Origin: RFPI01 sp964398195
GTDB lineage: Bacteria; Pseudomonadota; Gammaproteobacteria; Burkholderiales; Methylophilaceae
DNA: 64,000 nt
Assembly (NCBI GenBank): GCA_964398195.1
Contig: CAYNLW010000003.1
Span: 11,243-75,242, forward strand
Direction of reading: 5' to 3'
The translations under genes and the position numbers were made by a program. Below the pieces are notes generated by a model. The model was given only the letters and a program-made list of their open reading frames with translations, was not told where the DNA came from and made no database searches. Below are positions 46,680-55,092 of this stretch, piece by piece; the stretch's first letter is position 1, and every line of letters begins with the position of its first letter.

Positions 46680-46991
46680 CTATTCAAAATGACATACGTA
46701 ATCCAAGGTTTCTACAATCTCAATCTCAAAGCTGGAATTGCCCGGCACAGTGAATTTATCGCCTTGCTGATAGCTCTTCCATTCGCTCTCGCCTTGCAAC
46801 TTAACGCGGCATTTGCCTAGATTGATTTCCATCAACTCCGGCGCAGCGGTGTTAAAGCTGAGCAAGCCGGGGAACATCACGCCTATGGTGCTGCGTGTGC
46901 CATTGGGGAACATCACGGTGTGGCTGACGCACTTGCCGTCAAAGTAAATATTGGCTTTCTTTTTTACGCTTACATTGTCAAATTGTGCCAT
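46680..46991 (-). CDS. ppnP: Pyrimidine/purine nucleoside phosphorylase PpnP (DUF1255)
   Basis: This small cupin phosphorylase splits many nucleosides. FDGKCVSHTVMFPNGTRST and IGVMFPG are conserved. The ATG at 46991 follows AGGAG by 6 nt and gives 103 aa; the longer frame would overlap argG. It lies 13 bp after the argG stop. Confidence 0.9.
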   Translation of the reverse strand: MAQFDNVSVKKKANIYFDGKCVSHTVMFPNGTRSTIGVMFPGLLSFNTAAPELMEINLGKCRVKLQGESEWKSYQQGDKFTVPGNSSFEIEIVETLDYVCHFE

Positions 46992-47004
46992 GAGCAACTC
47001 CTGT

Positions 47005-48231
47005 TTATTTGGCTTTCTTGTTGGAAAGATTGGCCGCAATGCGCATTCTGAGCGCATTCAGCTTGATAAAACCACCTGCATCGCGCTGATCATAAGCGCC
47101 TTTGTCATCTTCAAAAGTGGCAATGGTGGGGTCGAATAGCGAATCGGTTTTGGAATCACGGCCGACCACGATGACATTGCCTTTGTATAGCTTGAGCCTG
47201 ACCCAGCCATTCACCACTTGTTGCGTGTAATCGATAAGCGCTTGCAGGGTATGGCGCTCTGGGCTCCACCAATAGCCGTTATAAATCATGCTGGCATAGC
47301 GTGGCATTAAATCGTCTTTTAAATGCGCCACTTCGCGGTCTAGCGTAATGGACTCGATGGCGCGGTGCGCTTTCAGCAGTATGGTGCCGCCCGGTGTTTC
47401 ATAACAGCCGCGTGACTTCATACCGACATAGCGGTTTTCTACCAAATCTAAACGGCCTATGCCGTGTTTGCCACCCAACACATTGAGCGCGGCTAATAAT
47501 TCATGCGGCGCCATGGCTTGCCCATTTAAGCTAATCGGGTCGCCGTGGCGATATTGCAAATCGATATATTCCGCCTCATCAGGAGCGCGTTCTGGCGATA
47601 CTGTCCAACGCCACATCTCTTCTTCGGCTTCCGCCGCGGGATCTTCTAGGTGTCTGCCCTCGTAAGAAATATGCAGCAAATTAGCGTCCATGCTGTATGG
47701 GCTGCCGCCTTGTCTATGCTTCATTTCAACCGGAATACCGTGTTGCTCAGCATAGGCCAATAATTTTTCGCGCGACAGCAAATCCCATTCACGCCACGGG
47801 GCAATAATATGGATATTGGGGTTAAGCGCATAAGCGCCCAACTCAAAACGCACTTGGTCATTGCCCTTGCCAGTGGCGCCGTGCGAAATAGCATCGGCAT
47901 TGGTTTCTCTGGCAATTTCGATCAAGCGTTTGGCGATCAATGGTCGCGCAATAGAAGTGCCCAGCAAATATTCGCCCTCATACACGGTATTGGCACGGAA
48001 CATAGGGAATACGAAATCACGCACAAACTCTTCGCGCAAATCGTCGATATAAATCTCTTTTACCCCGAATTTTTGTGCTTTCTCGCGTGCTGGCTCTAAT
48101 TCCTCGCCTTGCCCAAGGTCAGCGGTAAACGTCACCACCTCACATTGATATTGGTCTTGCAACCATTTCAGAATCACCGAGGTATCTAAACCACCCGAAT
48201 ATGCCAACACTGCTTTTTTGATTTTACTCAT
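47005..48231 (-). CDS. argG: Argininosuccinate synthase
   Basis: ArgG joins citrulline and aspartate with ATP. The P-loop is LAYSGGLDTSVI at the N-terminus, SHGATGKGNDQVRFE follows, and MKSRGCYETPGG lies in the C-terminal domain. Length 408 aa. It starts 4 bp after the argF stop. Confidence 0.97.
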   Translation of the reverse strand: MSKIKKAVLAYSGGLDTSVILKWLQDQYQCEVVTFTADLGQGEELEPAREKAQKFGVKEIYIDDLREEFVRDFVFPMFRANTVYEGEYLLGTSIARPLIAKRLIEIARETNADAISHGATGKGNDQVRFELGAYALNPNIHIIAPWREWDLLSREKLLAYAEQHGIPVEMKHRQGGSPYSMDANLLHISYEGRHLEDPAAEAEEEMWRWTVSPERAPDEAEYIDLQYRHGDPISLNGQAMAPHELLAALNVLGGKHGIGRLDLVENRYVGMKSRGCYETPGGTILLKAHRAIESITLDREVAHLKDDLMPRYASMIYNGYWWSPERHTLQALIDYTQQVVNGWVRLKLYKGNVIVVGRDSKTDSLFDPTIATFEDDKGAYDQRDAGGFIKLNALRMRIAANLSNKKAK

Positions 48232-48235
48232 TGCT

Positions 48236-49156
48236 TTAAACCTTTATTTTCCCTTTGACCAAATATTCCATCAGCGCCTTTTGCGTATGTAGGCGGTTTT
48301 CTGCTTCATCCCATACCACCGATTGCGGGCCGTCGATGACTTCGCTAGCCACTTCTTCGCCTCTATGAGCTGGCAAACAATGCATAAACAAAGCGTCAGC
48401 TTTGGCTTCGCGCATCATCTCTGCGTCCACCTGCCAATCCACAAAATCACGCATGCGTTCTTCGTTTTCCGCTTCAAAGCCCATCGATGTCCATACATCG
48501 GTGGTCACCAAATCGGCGCCTTTAACCGCCTGCATAGGGTCAGCGAATTGTTGATAGTGCGCGTCATTGATTAAACCAGCGCGTTCAGGCTCTACTTCAT
48601 AGCCGGGTGGGGTAGAAACATTGACATGAAAGTCCAATACCTCGGCGGCTTGTAGCCAAGTATTGCAAACATTATTGGAGTCGCCTATCCAAGCCACTGT
48701 CTTACCTTGAATCGAGCCTCTGTGCTCGATAAAGGTAAAGATATCGGCCAAAATTTGACAGGGGTGATATTCATTGGTGAGGCCGTTAATCACTGGCACA
48801 CGCGAGTGTTTGGCAAAACGCTCGATAATCTCTTGCTCGAAAGTACGTATCATCACCAAGTCGCTCATACGCGAAATCACTTGCGCCGCGTCTTCCACTG
48901 GCTCACCCCGTCCCAGCTGTGAGTCACGGGTATTCAGATAAATGGCCGAGCCGCCAAGTTGCTGCATACCCGCCTCGAAAGACAAGCGCGTACGGGTGCT
49001 GGCTTTTTCAAATATCATCACCAAGGTTCTGTCCACCAACGGCCAATATTGTTGATAAGCCTTAAACTCGGCCTTAATCCATGCGGTGCGCTGAAATAGA
49101 TAATTCAGCTCATCACGGCTCAGATCGTTAAATTGTAAAAAATGTTGAATACTCAT
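48236..49156 (-). CDS. argF: Ornithine carbamoyltransferase
   Basis: ArgF makes citrulline. The carbamoyl phosphate motif is FEKASTRTRLSFE, the ornithine side is MHCLPAHRGEEV, and HPCQILADIFT is conserved. Length 306 aa. It lies between argD (96 bp upstream) and argG (4 bp), so three arginine steps run in order. Confidence 0.97.
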   Translation of the reverse strand: MSIQHFLQFNDLSRDELNYLFQRTAWIKAEFKAYQQYWPLVDRTLVMIFEKASTRTRLSFEAGMQQLGGSAIYLNTRDSQLGRGEPVEDAAQVISRMSDLVMIRTFEQEIIERFAKHSRVPVINGLTNEYHPCQILADIFTFIEHRGSIQGKTVAWIGDSNNVCNTWLQAAEVLDFHVNVSTPPGYEVEPERAGLINDAHYQQFADPMQAVKGADLVTTDVWTSMGFEAENEERMRDFVDWQVDAEMMREAKADALFMHCLPAHRGEEVASEVIDGPQSVVWDEAENRLHTQKALMEYLVKGKIKV

Positions 49157-49228
49157 TTTGCTTCCTAAGCGTTTGCTGCTTTCCGCCTACGCGCTTGGCA
49201 CGGCGGCTTGTGTTGCATAGCTTTGCAC

Positions 49229-49249
49229 GGCTAGCTAATCCTGCTAGCC
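49229..49249. repeat. Hairpin in the argD-argF spacer
   Basis: GGCTAGC and GCTAGCC form a perfect 7-bp stem with a 7-nt loop just after the argD stop. No T tract follows on the minus strand, so it is probably an mRNA stability or partial termination element. Confidence 0.5.
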
Positions 49250-49252
49250 AGT

Positions 49253-50434
49253 CTAACTGTGTTGTAAAAACTGCCGTATTAATTGCGCCAACTTGCTGAC
49301 CAAAAGCGCGGCTTCTTGCGCATTGATGATGAGCGGTGGCAACAGACGTATCACGCGCTCGGCGGTGACATTGATTAATAATTTTTCCGCCAAGGCCAAT
49401 TTCACTAATTCGGCACAAGGTCTATCCAGTTCTACCCCTATCATCAAGCCGGCATTACGCACATTCACCACAGCAGGCAAATCGGCCAACTGCTCACGCA
49501 AGCCATTAGCAATCAGCTCGCCCATGGCATGGGCATTTTGCCGCAATTGCTCTTGCTCAATAATGTGCAAGGTGGCTAATCCCGCGCTAGTGGCCAGCGG
49601 GTTGCCACCAAAAGTCGAGCCATGCTTACCAGGAGTAAAGGTTTCAGCGGCTTTGCCATGCGCCAAACAAGCGCCTATAGGCACACCAGAACCTAGCCCT
49701 TTGGCCAAGGACATCACATCTGGCATGATTTGGCTATGCTGAAAAGCGAACCAAGTGCCAGTTCTGGCCACCCCAGATTGCACTTCATCGACCATTAACA
49801 ACCATTGTTGCGCATCGCAGATTTGTCTTAATTGTTGCAGATAGCCCACGCCATCATGCGGAATATTGATACCGCCCTCGCCTTGCACAGGCTCGACTAA
49901 AATCGCCACCACATTTTTGTTATTGATGGCGACTTGCCGTATCGCTTCCACATCATCATACGGCACCCGCACAAAGCCGCTGACCAAAGGCTCAAAGCCG
50001 GCTTGCGCTTTGCGATTGCCGGTGGCGGATAAGGTGGCTAGGGTACGTCCATGAAAGGATTTTTCCATGACGATAATTTCTGGGTTTTGTATGCCGCGCT
50101 GATGGCCGTATAAACGCGCCAATTTGATAGAAGCCTCATTGGCTTCGCAACCGGAGTTGCAGAAAAACACTTTATCCATGCCAGAGATTTCGCATAGCTT
50201 ATCGGCTAGCGCCTCTTGTTGCTGGATATGGTAGATATTGGAAACATGAATCAACTTGGAGATTTGCTTATTCAGCGCCTCAATCAACTTAGGGTGACTA
50301 TGCCCTAAGCCATTCACCGCCACGCCAGAAAGCGCGTCTAGATAACGCTCACCCTGTTGGTCATATAGCCATACCCCCTCACCTCTGTCAAAGGTGACCG
50401 GTAATCTGCCATAAGTATTCATTAAATGTGACAT
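49253..50434 (-). CDS. argD: Acetylornithine/succinyldiaminopimelate-type aminotransferase
   Basis: ArgD is a class III PLP aminotransferase. YLDALSGVAVNGLGHSHP, VDEVQSGVARTGTWFAFQ and the PLP Lys in SLAKGLGSGVPIGACL are clear. Length 393 aa. The start at 50434 or the ATG at 50422 have no strong Shine-Dalgarno. The start codon sits in the last, degenerate copy of a 15-bp tandem repeat, and an intrinsic terminator lies about 75 bp upstream. Confidence 0.95.
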   Translation of the reverse strand: MSHLMNTYGRLPVTFDRGEGVWLYDQQGERYLDALSGVAVNGLGHSHPKLIEALNKQISKLIHVSNIYHIQQQEALADKLCEISGMDKVFFCNSGCEANEASIKLARLYGHQRGIQNPEIIVMEKSFHGRTLATLSATGNRKAQAGFEPLVSGFVRVPYDDVEAIRQVAINNKNVVAILVEPVQGEGGINIPHDGVGYLQQLRQICDAQQWLLMVDEVQSGVARTGTWFAFQHSQIMPDVMSLAKGLGSGVPIGACLAHGKAAETFTPGKHGSTFGGNPLATSAGLATLHIIEQEQLRQNAHAMGELIANGLREQLADLPAVVNVRNAGLMIGVELDRPCAELVKLALAEKLLINVTAERVIRLLPPLIINAQEAALLVSKLAQLIRQFLQHS

Positions 50435-50491
50435 AAATTGCTCTGTGGTTAATTGCTGCTAGGTTAATTGCTGCAAGGTTAATTGCCGCCA
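50432..50491. repeat. Tandem repeat, 3-4 units of 15 bp, in the argD leader
   Basis: GGTTAATTGCTGCTA, GGTTAATTGCTGCAA and GGTTAATTGCCGCCA lie end to end (50447-50491). On the argD strand a fourth, weaker copy (ACAGAGCAATTTATG) follows and contains the start codon. Confidence 0.85.
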
Positions 50492-50507
50492 CGCGCATGG
50501 CATCAGG

Positions 50508-50537
50508 CAAAAAAGAAAATGGCGGCTGTTGCCGCCA
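50508..50537 (-). terminator. Intrinsic terminator upstream of argD
   Basis: On the minus strand TGGCGGC-AACA-GCCGCCA is followed by TTTTCTTTTTT. It is a textbook terminator shape, yet no annotated minus-strand gene lies upstream of it. It would end a transcript starting near 50606. Confidence 0.8.
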
Positions 50538-50565
50538 ATTTCATACAAGCTTGTCCACTTGTCTT

Positions 50566-50591
50566 ACTGATGCTCATCACTGATGCTCATC
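50566..50591. repeat. Exact 13-bp tandem duplication
   Basis: ACTGATGCTCATC occurs twice without a gap and is followed by AGT. It lies inside the predicted argD leader RNA. Confidence 0.85.
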
Positions 50592-50612
50592 AGTATTGCG
50601 AATAAGCCCCGA

Positions 50613-50641
50613 ATATTAGCGCAAAAGTGCCGTAAAATCAA
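50613..50641 (-). promoter_or_regulatory. Sigma-70-like promoter upstream of argD
   Basis: TTGATT and TAATAT on the minus strand are spaced by 17 bp, with the start expected near 50606. Confidence 0.55.
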
Positions 50642-50785
50642 GCCAAATCAGGCAATCCACAAGGCTGCTAGCGGCCGAATTGCGCGACTGTTAATCTGAG
50701 CAAGTGGCTAAGCAAGGAACCCCTGGCGATCACGTATGGTCTTTGCTTTAAGTTTGAGTAAATTAAGCAAATTTAAAGCCAAGTC

Positions 50786-50842
50786 TAGGCCTTGCAATAT
50801 TTCGCTATGCTGTTTCGCCATACTTTTGCGATGCTAGGCCTA
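50786..50842. repeat. Inverted repeat upstream of the Rieske oxygenase gene
   Basis: TAGGCCTTGCA (50786-50796) and TGCTAGGCCTA (50832-50842) pair with one mismatch, and inner TATG/CATA and CGC/GCG can extend the stem. The stretch 50642-50950 holds no gene; besides this element it has AT-rich tandem repeats. Confidence 0.55.
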
Positions 50843-50894
50843 AATTTCCACTTAAATTTCACTTGAAAATTTCACTTGAAAAAATTTTACTTTA
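50842..50894. repeat. AT-rich tandem repeat, 3-4 units of 12-13 bp
   Basis: AAATTTCCACTTA, AAATTTCACTTGA, AAATTTCACTTGA and a weaker AAATTTTACTTTA follow each other about 60 bp upstream of the Rieske oxygenase start. Confidence 0.75.
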
Positions 50895-50950
50895 GGGCAA
50901 AATCATGCCCCTTTTAAACCAGCTCAAGCCAGCAGGAAATTACAATCGCG

Positions 50951-52141
50951 ATGCCGCTTGAGTGGGCAATAACAGAGCATAAATCCATAGCGCAAACAGT
51001 GATGCAAGCAAATTATTTACAACAGCCCTACGCCAATATCGCCATGTCATCTTCGCTGCAAGAGGACATGGCAGCAGCAGTGCAATTGCCGGTGGCATGG
51101 TATGTGAATCCGGCCATTTATGCTTTAGAGCAACAGCATATTTTTCAACATGCGCCGCACTATATCGGGCATGAGTTGATGGTGCCCAATCAGGGCGATT
51201 ACTACACGCTAGCGTGGATGCAAAATGGCAAGGCCTTGATTAATAACGCGCAAGGCATTCATTTGATGAGTAATATCTGCCGTCATCGGCAAGCCATTAT
51301 GCTAGAGGGCAAGGGCCATACCCAGCATATCGTCTGCCCGTTGCACCGCTGGACCTATAACACCAAAGGCGAGTTATTAGGTGCGCCACATTTCAAACAA
51401 AACCCCTGTTTGCACCTAGACGCCAAACCGCTTAAAAACTGGCAGGGTTTGCTATTTGATAGCCCACGCGATATCGCCCAAGAACTCGCTGATTTAGGCT
51501 GTCAGCAAGATTTCGATTTCACCGGCTATATGCTGGACAGGGTGATGATTGAGGACTATGCCTTCAACTGGAAAACCTTTATCGAGGTCTATCTTGAGGA
51601 CTACCACGTTGGGCCTTTCCACCCTGGCTTAAATCAATTTGTCGATTGCGAGGCCTTGAATTGGCAGTTTGCTGAACAATATAGCGTGCAAACCGTAGGC
51701 TTTAAGTCTTCTTTAAATCGCCCCGGCAGTGATATCTATCAACAATGGCAACAACAAGTAGCCGCCTATCATGGCGCGGCCTTGCCCAAGTATGGCGCGA
51801 TTTGGATGGTGTATTACCCTTTCTTGATGATTGAGTGGTATCCCAATGTCTTGGTGGTGTCGCATATTATTCCTAGAGATGTGCACCACTGCACCAATGT
51901 GGTGGAGTTTTATTACCCAGAAGATATCGCATTATTTGAACAAGCTTATGTGCAAGCGCAACAAGCGGCATACAACGAAACCGCGATTGAAGATAAGCAA
52001 ATCTGTCAGCGCATGCACGATGGCCGACGCGCCTTATATGCCATGGGACAAGATCAGCGTGGCCCGTATCAACACCCTATGGAAACCGGTATGCAGCATT
52101 TCCATCAATGGCTGCGCCGTCGTCTAGACCCACATCTGTGA
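50951..52141 (+). CDS. Rieske-type aromatic ring-hydroxylating oxygenase alpha subunit family protein
   Basis: The Rieske cluster ligands are C110, H112 (CRH) and C129, H132 (CPLH). The catalytic domain has NWKTFIEVYLEDYHVGPFH, where H219 and H224 bind the mononuclear iron and E216 takes the bridging acid position. The family hydroxylates or demethylates aromatic rings or quaternary amines (choline, carnitine, glycine betaine). No reductase, ferredoxin or beta subunit is near, so the electron donor must lie elsewhere and the substrate is unknown. Start may be 51002 or later, as family similarity begins near residue 45. Confidence 0.88.
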   Translation: MPLEWAITEHKSIAQTVMQANYLQQPYANIAMSSSLQEDMAAAVQLPVAWYVNPAIYALEQQHIFQHAPHYIGHELMVPNQGDYYTLAWMQNGKALINNAQGIHLMSNICRHRQAIMLEGKGHTQHIVCPLHRWTYNTKGELLGAPHFKQNPCLHLDAKPLKNWQGLLFDSPRDIAQELADLGCQQDFDFTGYMLDRVMIEDYAFNWKTFIEVYLEDYHVGPFHPGLNQFVDCEALNWQFAEQYSVQTVGFKSSLNRPGSDIYQQWQQQVAAYHGAALPKYGAIWMVYYPFLMIEWYPNVLVVSHIIPRDVHHCTNVVEFYYPEDIALFEQAYVQAQQAAYNETAIEDKQICQRMHDGRRALYAMGQDQRGPYQHPMETGMQHFHQWLRRRLDPHL

Positions 52142-52160
52142 ATACGTCAGCGACCCACCA

Positions 52161-53024
52161 TTGAAGCCCAATCTCGGTAGTTTATGGATGTTAGCCGCAG
52201 CGCTGTGTTTTGCGGTGATGGGCGCGTTTGTCAAGCATTGCGGGCAATATTTTTCTAGCGCGGAATTGGTGTTTTATCGTTCCCTATTTGGCCTAGTGTT
52301 GATCGCGCTATTTGTGCTGGGGCGCGGCTATTCCATTAAAACCCCACTGCTTAAAAAACAAATCACCCGCTCTAGTTATGGCTTTATCTCTATGGTGATG
52401 TTTTTCTATGCCTTAAGCCATCTGCCTTTAGCCAGCGCCATGACGCTTAACTACACCTCACCCTTGGCGATGGCTGCCATACTCACCATCAGCCAACATG
52501 AAAAACCTCGACCTATACTCTGGCTAGCCCTGCTATTGGGCTTTATCGGCGTGGTGCTATTGCTGCGCCCCAGCATACACGCGCAACAATGGCTAGCAGG
52601 CGGACTGGGGCTGCTGTCAGGGATTTTGGCGGGGCTGGTGTATGTGCATGTGATGCAACTAGGGCGGGCGCATGAACCGGATTGGCGCACGGTATTTTAT
52701 TTCTCACTCACTTGTAGCATAGGCGGCGGCGCATGGATGCTGATTCATCAATATCACCCTATACGCAGCCAAGATATCTTGCCTTTAATCGCGCTAGGCG
52801 CTTTTGCTACCATGGGGCAACTCACCATGACACGCGCCTATCGCACTGGCAACCCTTTTGTGGTGGGCAGTTTGGCATATAGCACCGTGGTCATCGCCAG
52901 CTTGCTTGGCTGGCTGGTGTGGCAGGAACAGCTATCGCTGCAAAGTGTGCTGTCGATATTGATTATTGTTGGCGCTGGCATCATTAGCGTGTATAGCAAC
53001 ACGCATAGGCAGCAGGCTAATTAA
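52161..53024 (+). CDS. EamA/DMT-family membrane transporter
   Basis: The 287-aa protein has about ten transmembrane helices in two EamA halves; GSLWMLAAALCFAVMGAFVK and FYRSLFGLVLIALFVL open the first. RhaT/DMT permeases export or import small metabolites, with substrate not predictable. The frame opens with TTG at 52161, without a clear ribosome binding site, 19 bp after the oxygenase, so the two are likely cotranscribed and may share a substrate. Confidence 0.85.
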   Translation: MKPNLGSLWMLAAALCFAVMGAFVKHCGQYFSSAELVFYRSLFGLVLIALFVLGRGYSIKTPLLKKQITRSSYGFISMVMFFYALSHLPLASAMTLNYTSPLAMAAILTISQHEKPRPILWLALLLGFIGVVLLLRPSIHAQQWLAGGLGLLSGILAGLVYVHVMQLGRAHEPDWRTVFYFSLTCSIGGGAWMLIHQYHPIRSQDILPLIALGAFATMGQLTMTRAYRTGNPFVVGSLAYSTVVIASLLGWLVWQEQLSLQSVLSILIIVGAGIISVYSNTHRQQAN

Positions 53025-53032
53025 GACTTGGC

Positions 53033-53080
53033 CAGTTTAAGCCTTTGTCAGGTTAAGCCTTTGTAAGTTTAAGCGCCTGC
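53033..53080. repeat. Tandem repeat, 3 units of 16 bp, after the EamA gene
   Basis: CAGTTTAAGCCTTTGT, CAGGTTAAGCCTTTGT and AAGTTTAAGCGCCTGC follow each other, beginning 8 bp after the EamA stop, in the spacer to the converging response regulator. Confidence 0.87.
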
Positions 53081-53089
53081 CAGCCAGAG

Positions 53090-53111
53090 AAAACGCTTAG
53101 CTGTTAAAGCG
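53090..53111 (-). terminator. Weak terminator of the response regulator gene
   Basis: On the minus strand CGCTT and AAGCG pair around an 8-nt loop and are followed by TTTTCTCT, just after the response regulator stop. Confidence 0.4.
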
Positions 53112-53119
53112 CAAAAAAC

Positions 53120-53761
53120 TTAAGGATCTATCAAGCCGCAGCGCATAGCAATCAGCGCTAGCTCAGCCGAATTATTGGCGTCTAATTTCTGTTTGATATT
53201 GTATAAATGGGTGCCCACCGTGCGTGGCGACAGGCTGAGCGTATCGGCAATTTCATTGGTGGTCTTGCCTTTAGCCAAGGCGATAAACACTTCAAATTCG
53301 CGGTCGGATAACACATCAACCGGATTTTGCTCGCCGTTTAATTGCTGTATCGCCATCTGCTGCGCGATATTGGCTTCAAGATACATTTTTCTGCCGGCTA
53401 CCGTGCGTATGGCTTTAATTAATTCCTCAGCCGCACTGCGCTTGGTTAAATAGCCCATCGCACCGGCGGAAAGTACTCGCTTGGGGTGCACGGAATCTTC
53501 GTGGGCAGACAAAATCAGGATTTTGGCATGATGGTCTTTGGCCATAATTCTATCGGTCGCCTCCATGCCGCCTATGCCAGGCATGGTGATATCCATCACC
53601 ACCACATCAGGCTTGTGTTCCATATAAAACTTGATGGCTTGCTCGCCACTTTCCGCTTCCGCCACCACTTTGATATCGGAGGCAGACTCTAGCAACATCT
53701 TAAAACCCATACGCACTACCGCATGGTCGTCAACGAGCATCACTTTGATTGGTTCACTCAT
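53120..53761 (-). CDS. NarL/FixJ-family response regulator, MoxX-like
   Basis: A receiver domain (phospho-acceptor D57 in VVVMDITMPG, acidic pocket VDDH, Lys in YLTKRSA) is joined to a LuxR-type helix-turn-helix (LSDREFEVFIALAKGKTTNE, LSLSPRTVGTHLYNIKQKL). It binds DNA on phosphorylation by the kinase encoded just upstream, with which it overlaps by 4 bp. Target genes are unknown. Confidence 0.92.
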   Translation of the reverse strand: MSEPIKVMLVDDHAVVRMGFKMLLESASDIKVVAEAESGEQAIKFYMEHKPDVVVMDITMPGIGGMEATDRIMAKDHHAKILILSAHEDSVHPKRVLSAGAMGYLTKRSAAEELIKAIRTVAGRKMYLEANIAQQMAIQQLNGEQNPVDVLSDREFEVFIALAKGKTTNEIADTLSLSPRTVGTHLYNIKQKLDANNSAELALIAMRCGLIDP

Positions 53762-55092
53762 GCTTTATCCTCTGGAATCAGTATTGAAATTTTTGTCCCG
53801 CCGGCAGGTTTAGAATCGACTTTAAACTCGCCACGCAGCGCCTGTACTCGTTCACGCATGCCCAACAGCCCAAAATGCTGGCTCTGATCAACATCGGCGG
53901 CATTCATGCCTATGCCATCATCATGGATAGCCACTTTTATGCCGCGCCCAGCCTGGCGGCTGAGCTTGATATTGATGTGTTTGGCTTGCGCATGCTTGAC
54001 CGTATTATTAACCGCTTCTTGCACGATTCGATACACATTGATGTTAATGGTTTCACCCAAATCATTTAAATCGCCAGACAAGCTTAAATCAAATTGCAAA
54101 TCTGGGAATTGCTTTTGCCAGTTGCTGACCACATCGCGCAAGGTCTCAGACAAGCCCAAATTATCCAAAGAACCTGGGCGCAGGGTGCGAATAATATTGT
54201 GCATGCCGTCGTAGATATGATTCGCCGCAGAAACGATGGTTTGCGCGTTGGCGCTAATATCCGGTTGTTGCTGCTCGGTTTTTTTGGCTATGCCGACGGC
54301 AAAGGTCTTAATCGCCGTGACATATTGGCCCAGCTCATCATGCAGCTCACGCGCCAAACTGCGCCGTTCGTCTTCAATATGCGTTTGTATCAATTGCGTA
54401 AGCTGGCGATTTTCTTCCAGCTGGCGTTCAGCGCCCAAAGACTCCGCCATGCGATTTAAGCTGTGCGCAATATGATCAAATTCAGGCAATTTCAGACTGC
54501 CTAAACGCACGGTTAAATCTCCGCCTTCAATGGCGCGGATGGCCGATAAAATCTGCTTCACCGGACGCAAGGATATACTTAAAACCAAATAAACCAACAC
54601 ATTTAATAATATAAAAAAGCCTATGCCCAACCACATAAACTGCCTAACCCCGCGCCAAGCATCGCGTATCGAGCCTTCCGCACTAGATTCCACCAGCAAA
54701 ATACCATAGCGTATGCGCCGTTCTACCCGCTCTTGTTTGGGTTGTACCATATTGACGAACCACTCAGGCGGACGAATCTCGGAGCGATAGGTAGAGCGTG
54801 GCGACTCATACAGCACCTTGCCATATAGGTCATACAGCACGATATGGTTGCTTCTGACATAGCCCAGCGAGCGCAAAAATTGGCTTAATACATCGCTAGT
54901 AGTGCCCAAGCTGGGGTTCATAGTGGAGCTGATAATCACCGTATCTAATAATTGCACCGTGACCCGCGTGGCGGCCTCGACCCGCTCTTGTATCGAGGTT
55001 TTGGCGTCTTGCACAATCACCACACCCGACGCCAGCATAAACAAAATAGAGATCGTGGTAATCAGTAAATTTAAGCGTAAGCGCAGACTCAT
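53758..55092 (-). CDS. Membrane sensor histidine kinase with MoxY/LapD-like periplasmic domain
   Basis: TM1 is at about residues 8-28, the periplasmic part at 29-150, TM2 at 152-174, then HAMP (about 175-225), HisKA_3 with H251 in LARELHDELGQYVTAIK, and an HATPase (VYRIVQEAVNNTVKHA, IHDDGIGMN). The periplasmic stretch with LYDLYGKVLYESP and PPEWFVNMVQP resembles the LapD/MoxY N-terminal domain; MoxY controls methanol oxidation in some methylotrophs. The ATG at 55092 overlaps the crcB stop (ATGA); the longer frame start is rejected. Confidence 0.88.
   Translation of the reverse strand: MSLRLRLNLLITTISILFMLASGVVIVQDAKTSIQERVEAATRVTVQLLDTVIISSTMNPSLGTTSDVLSQFLRSLGYVRSNHIVLYDLYGKVLYESPRSTYRSEIRPPEWFVNMVQPKQERVERRIRYGILLVESSAEGSIRDAWRGVRQFMWLGIGFFILLNVLVYLVLSISLRPVKQILSAIRAIEGGDLTVRLGSLKLPEFDHIAHSLNRMAESLGAERQLEENRQLTQLIQTHIEDERRSLARELHDELGQYVTAIKTFAVGIAKKTEQQQPDISANAQTIVSAANHIYDGMHNIIRTLRPGSLDNLGLSETLRDVVSNWQKQFPDLQFDLSLSGDLNDLGETININVYRIVQEAVNNTVKHAQAKHINIKLSRQAGRGIKVAIHDDGIGMNAADVDQSQHFGLLGMRERVQALRGEFKVDSKPAGGTKISILIPEDKA

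Larger units (their letters stand above)
50508..50606 (-). ncRNA. Predicted small RNA or attenuated leader of argD, about 100 nt
   Basis: A promoter (TTGATT at 50641-50636, 17-bp spacer, TAATAT at 50618-50613, minus strand) and the terminator at 50537-50508 bound a unit of about 100 nt. It holds two copies of GATGAGCATCAGT. A frame of 24 codons with Met (ATG AGC ATC AGT AAG...) runs across the terminator, without Arg codons. If the terminator is leaky the same transcript reads into argD. Both readings are inference. Confidence 0.4.

Noticed and set aside
50642..50950. Decayed gene in the spacer before the Rieske oxygenase
   Set aside because: No frame of useful length or protein-like stretch in either direction; repeats explain much of it.
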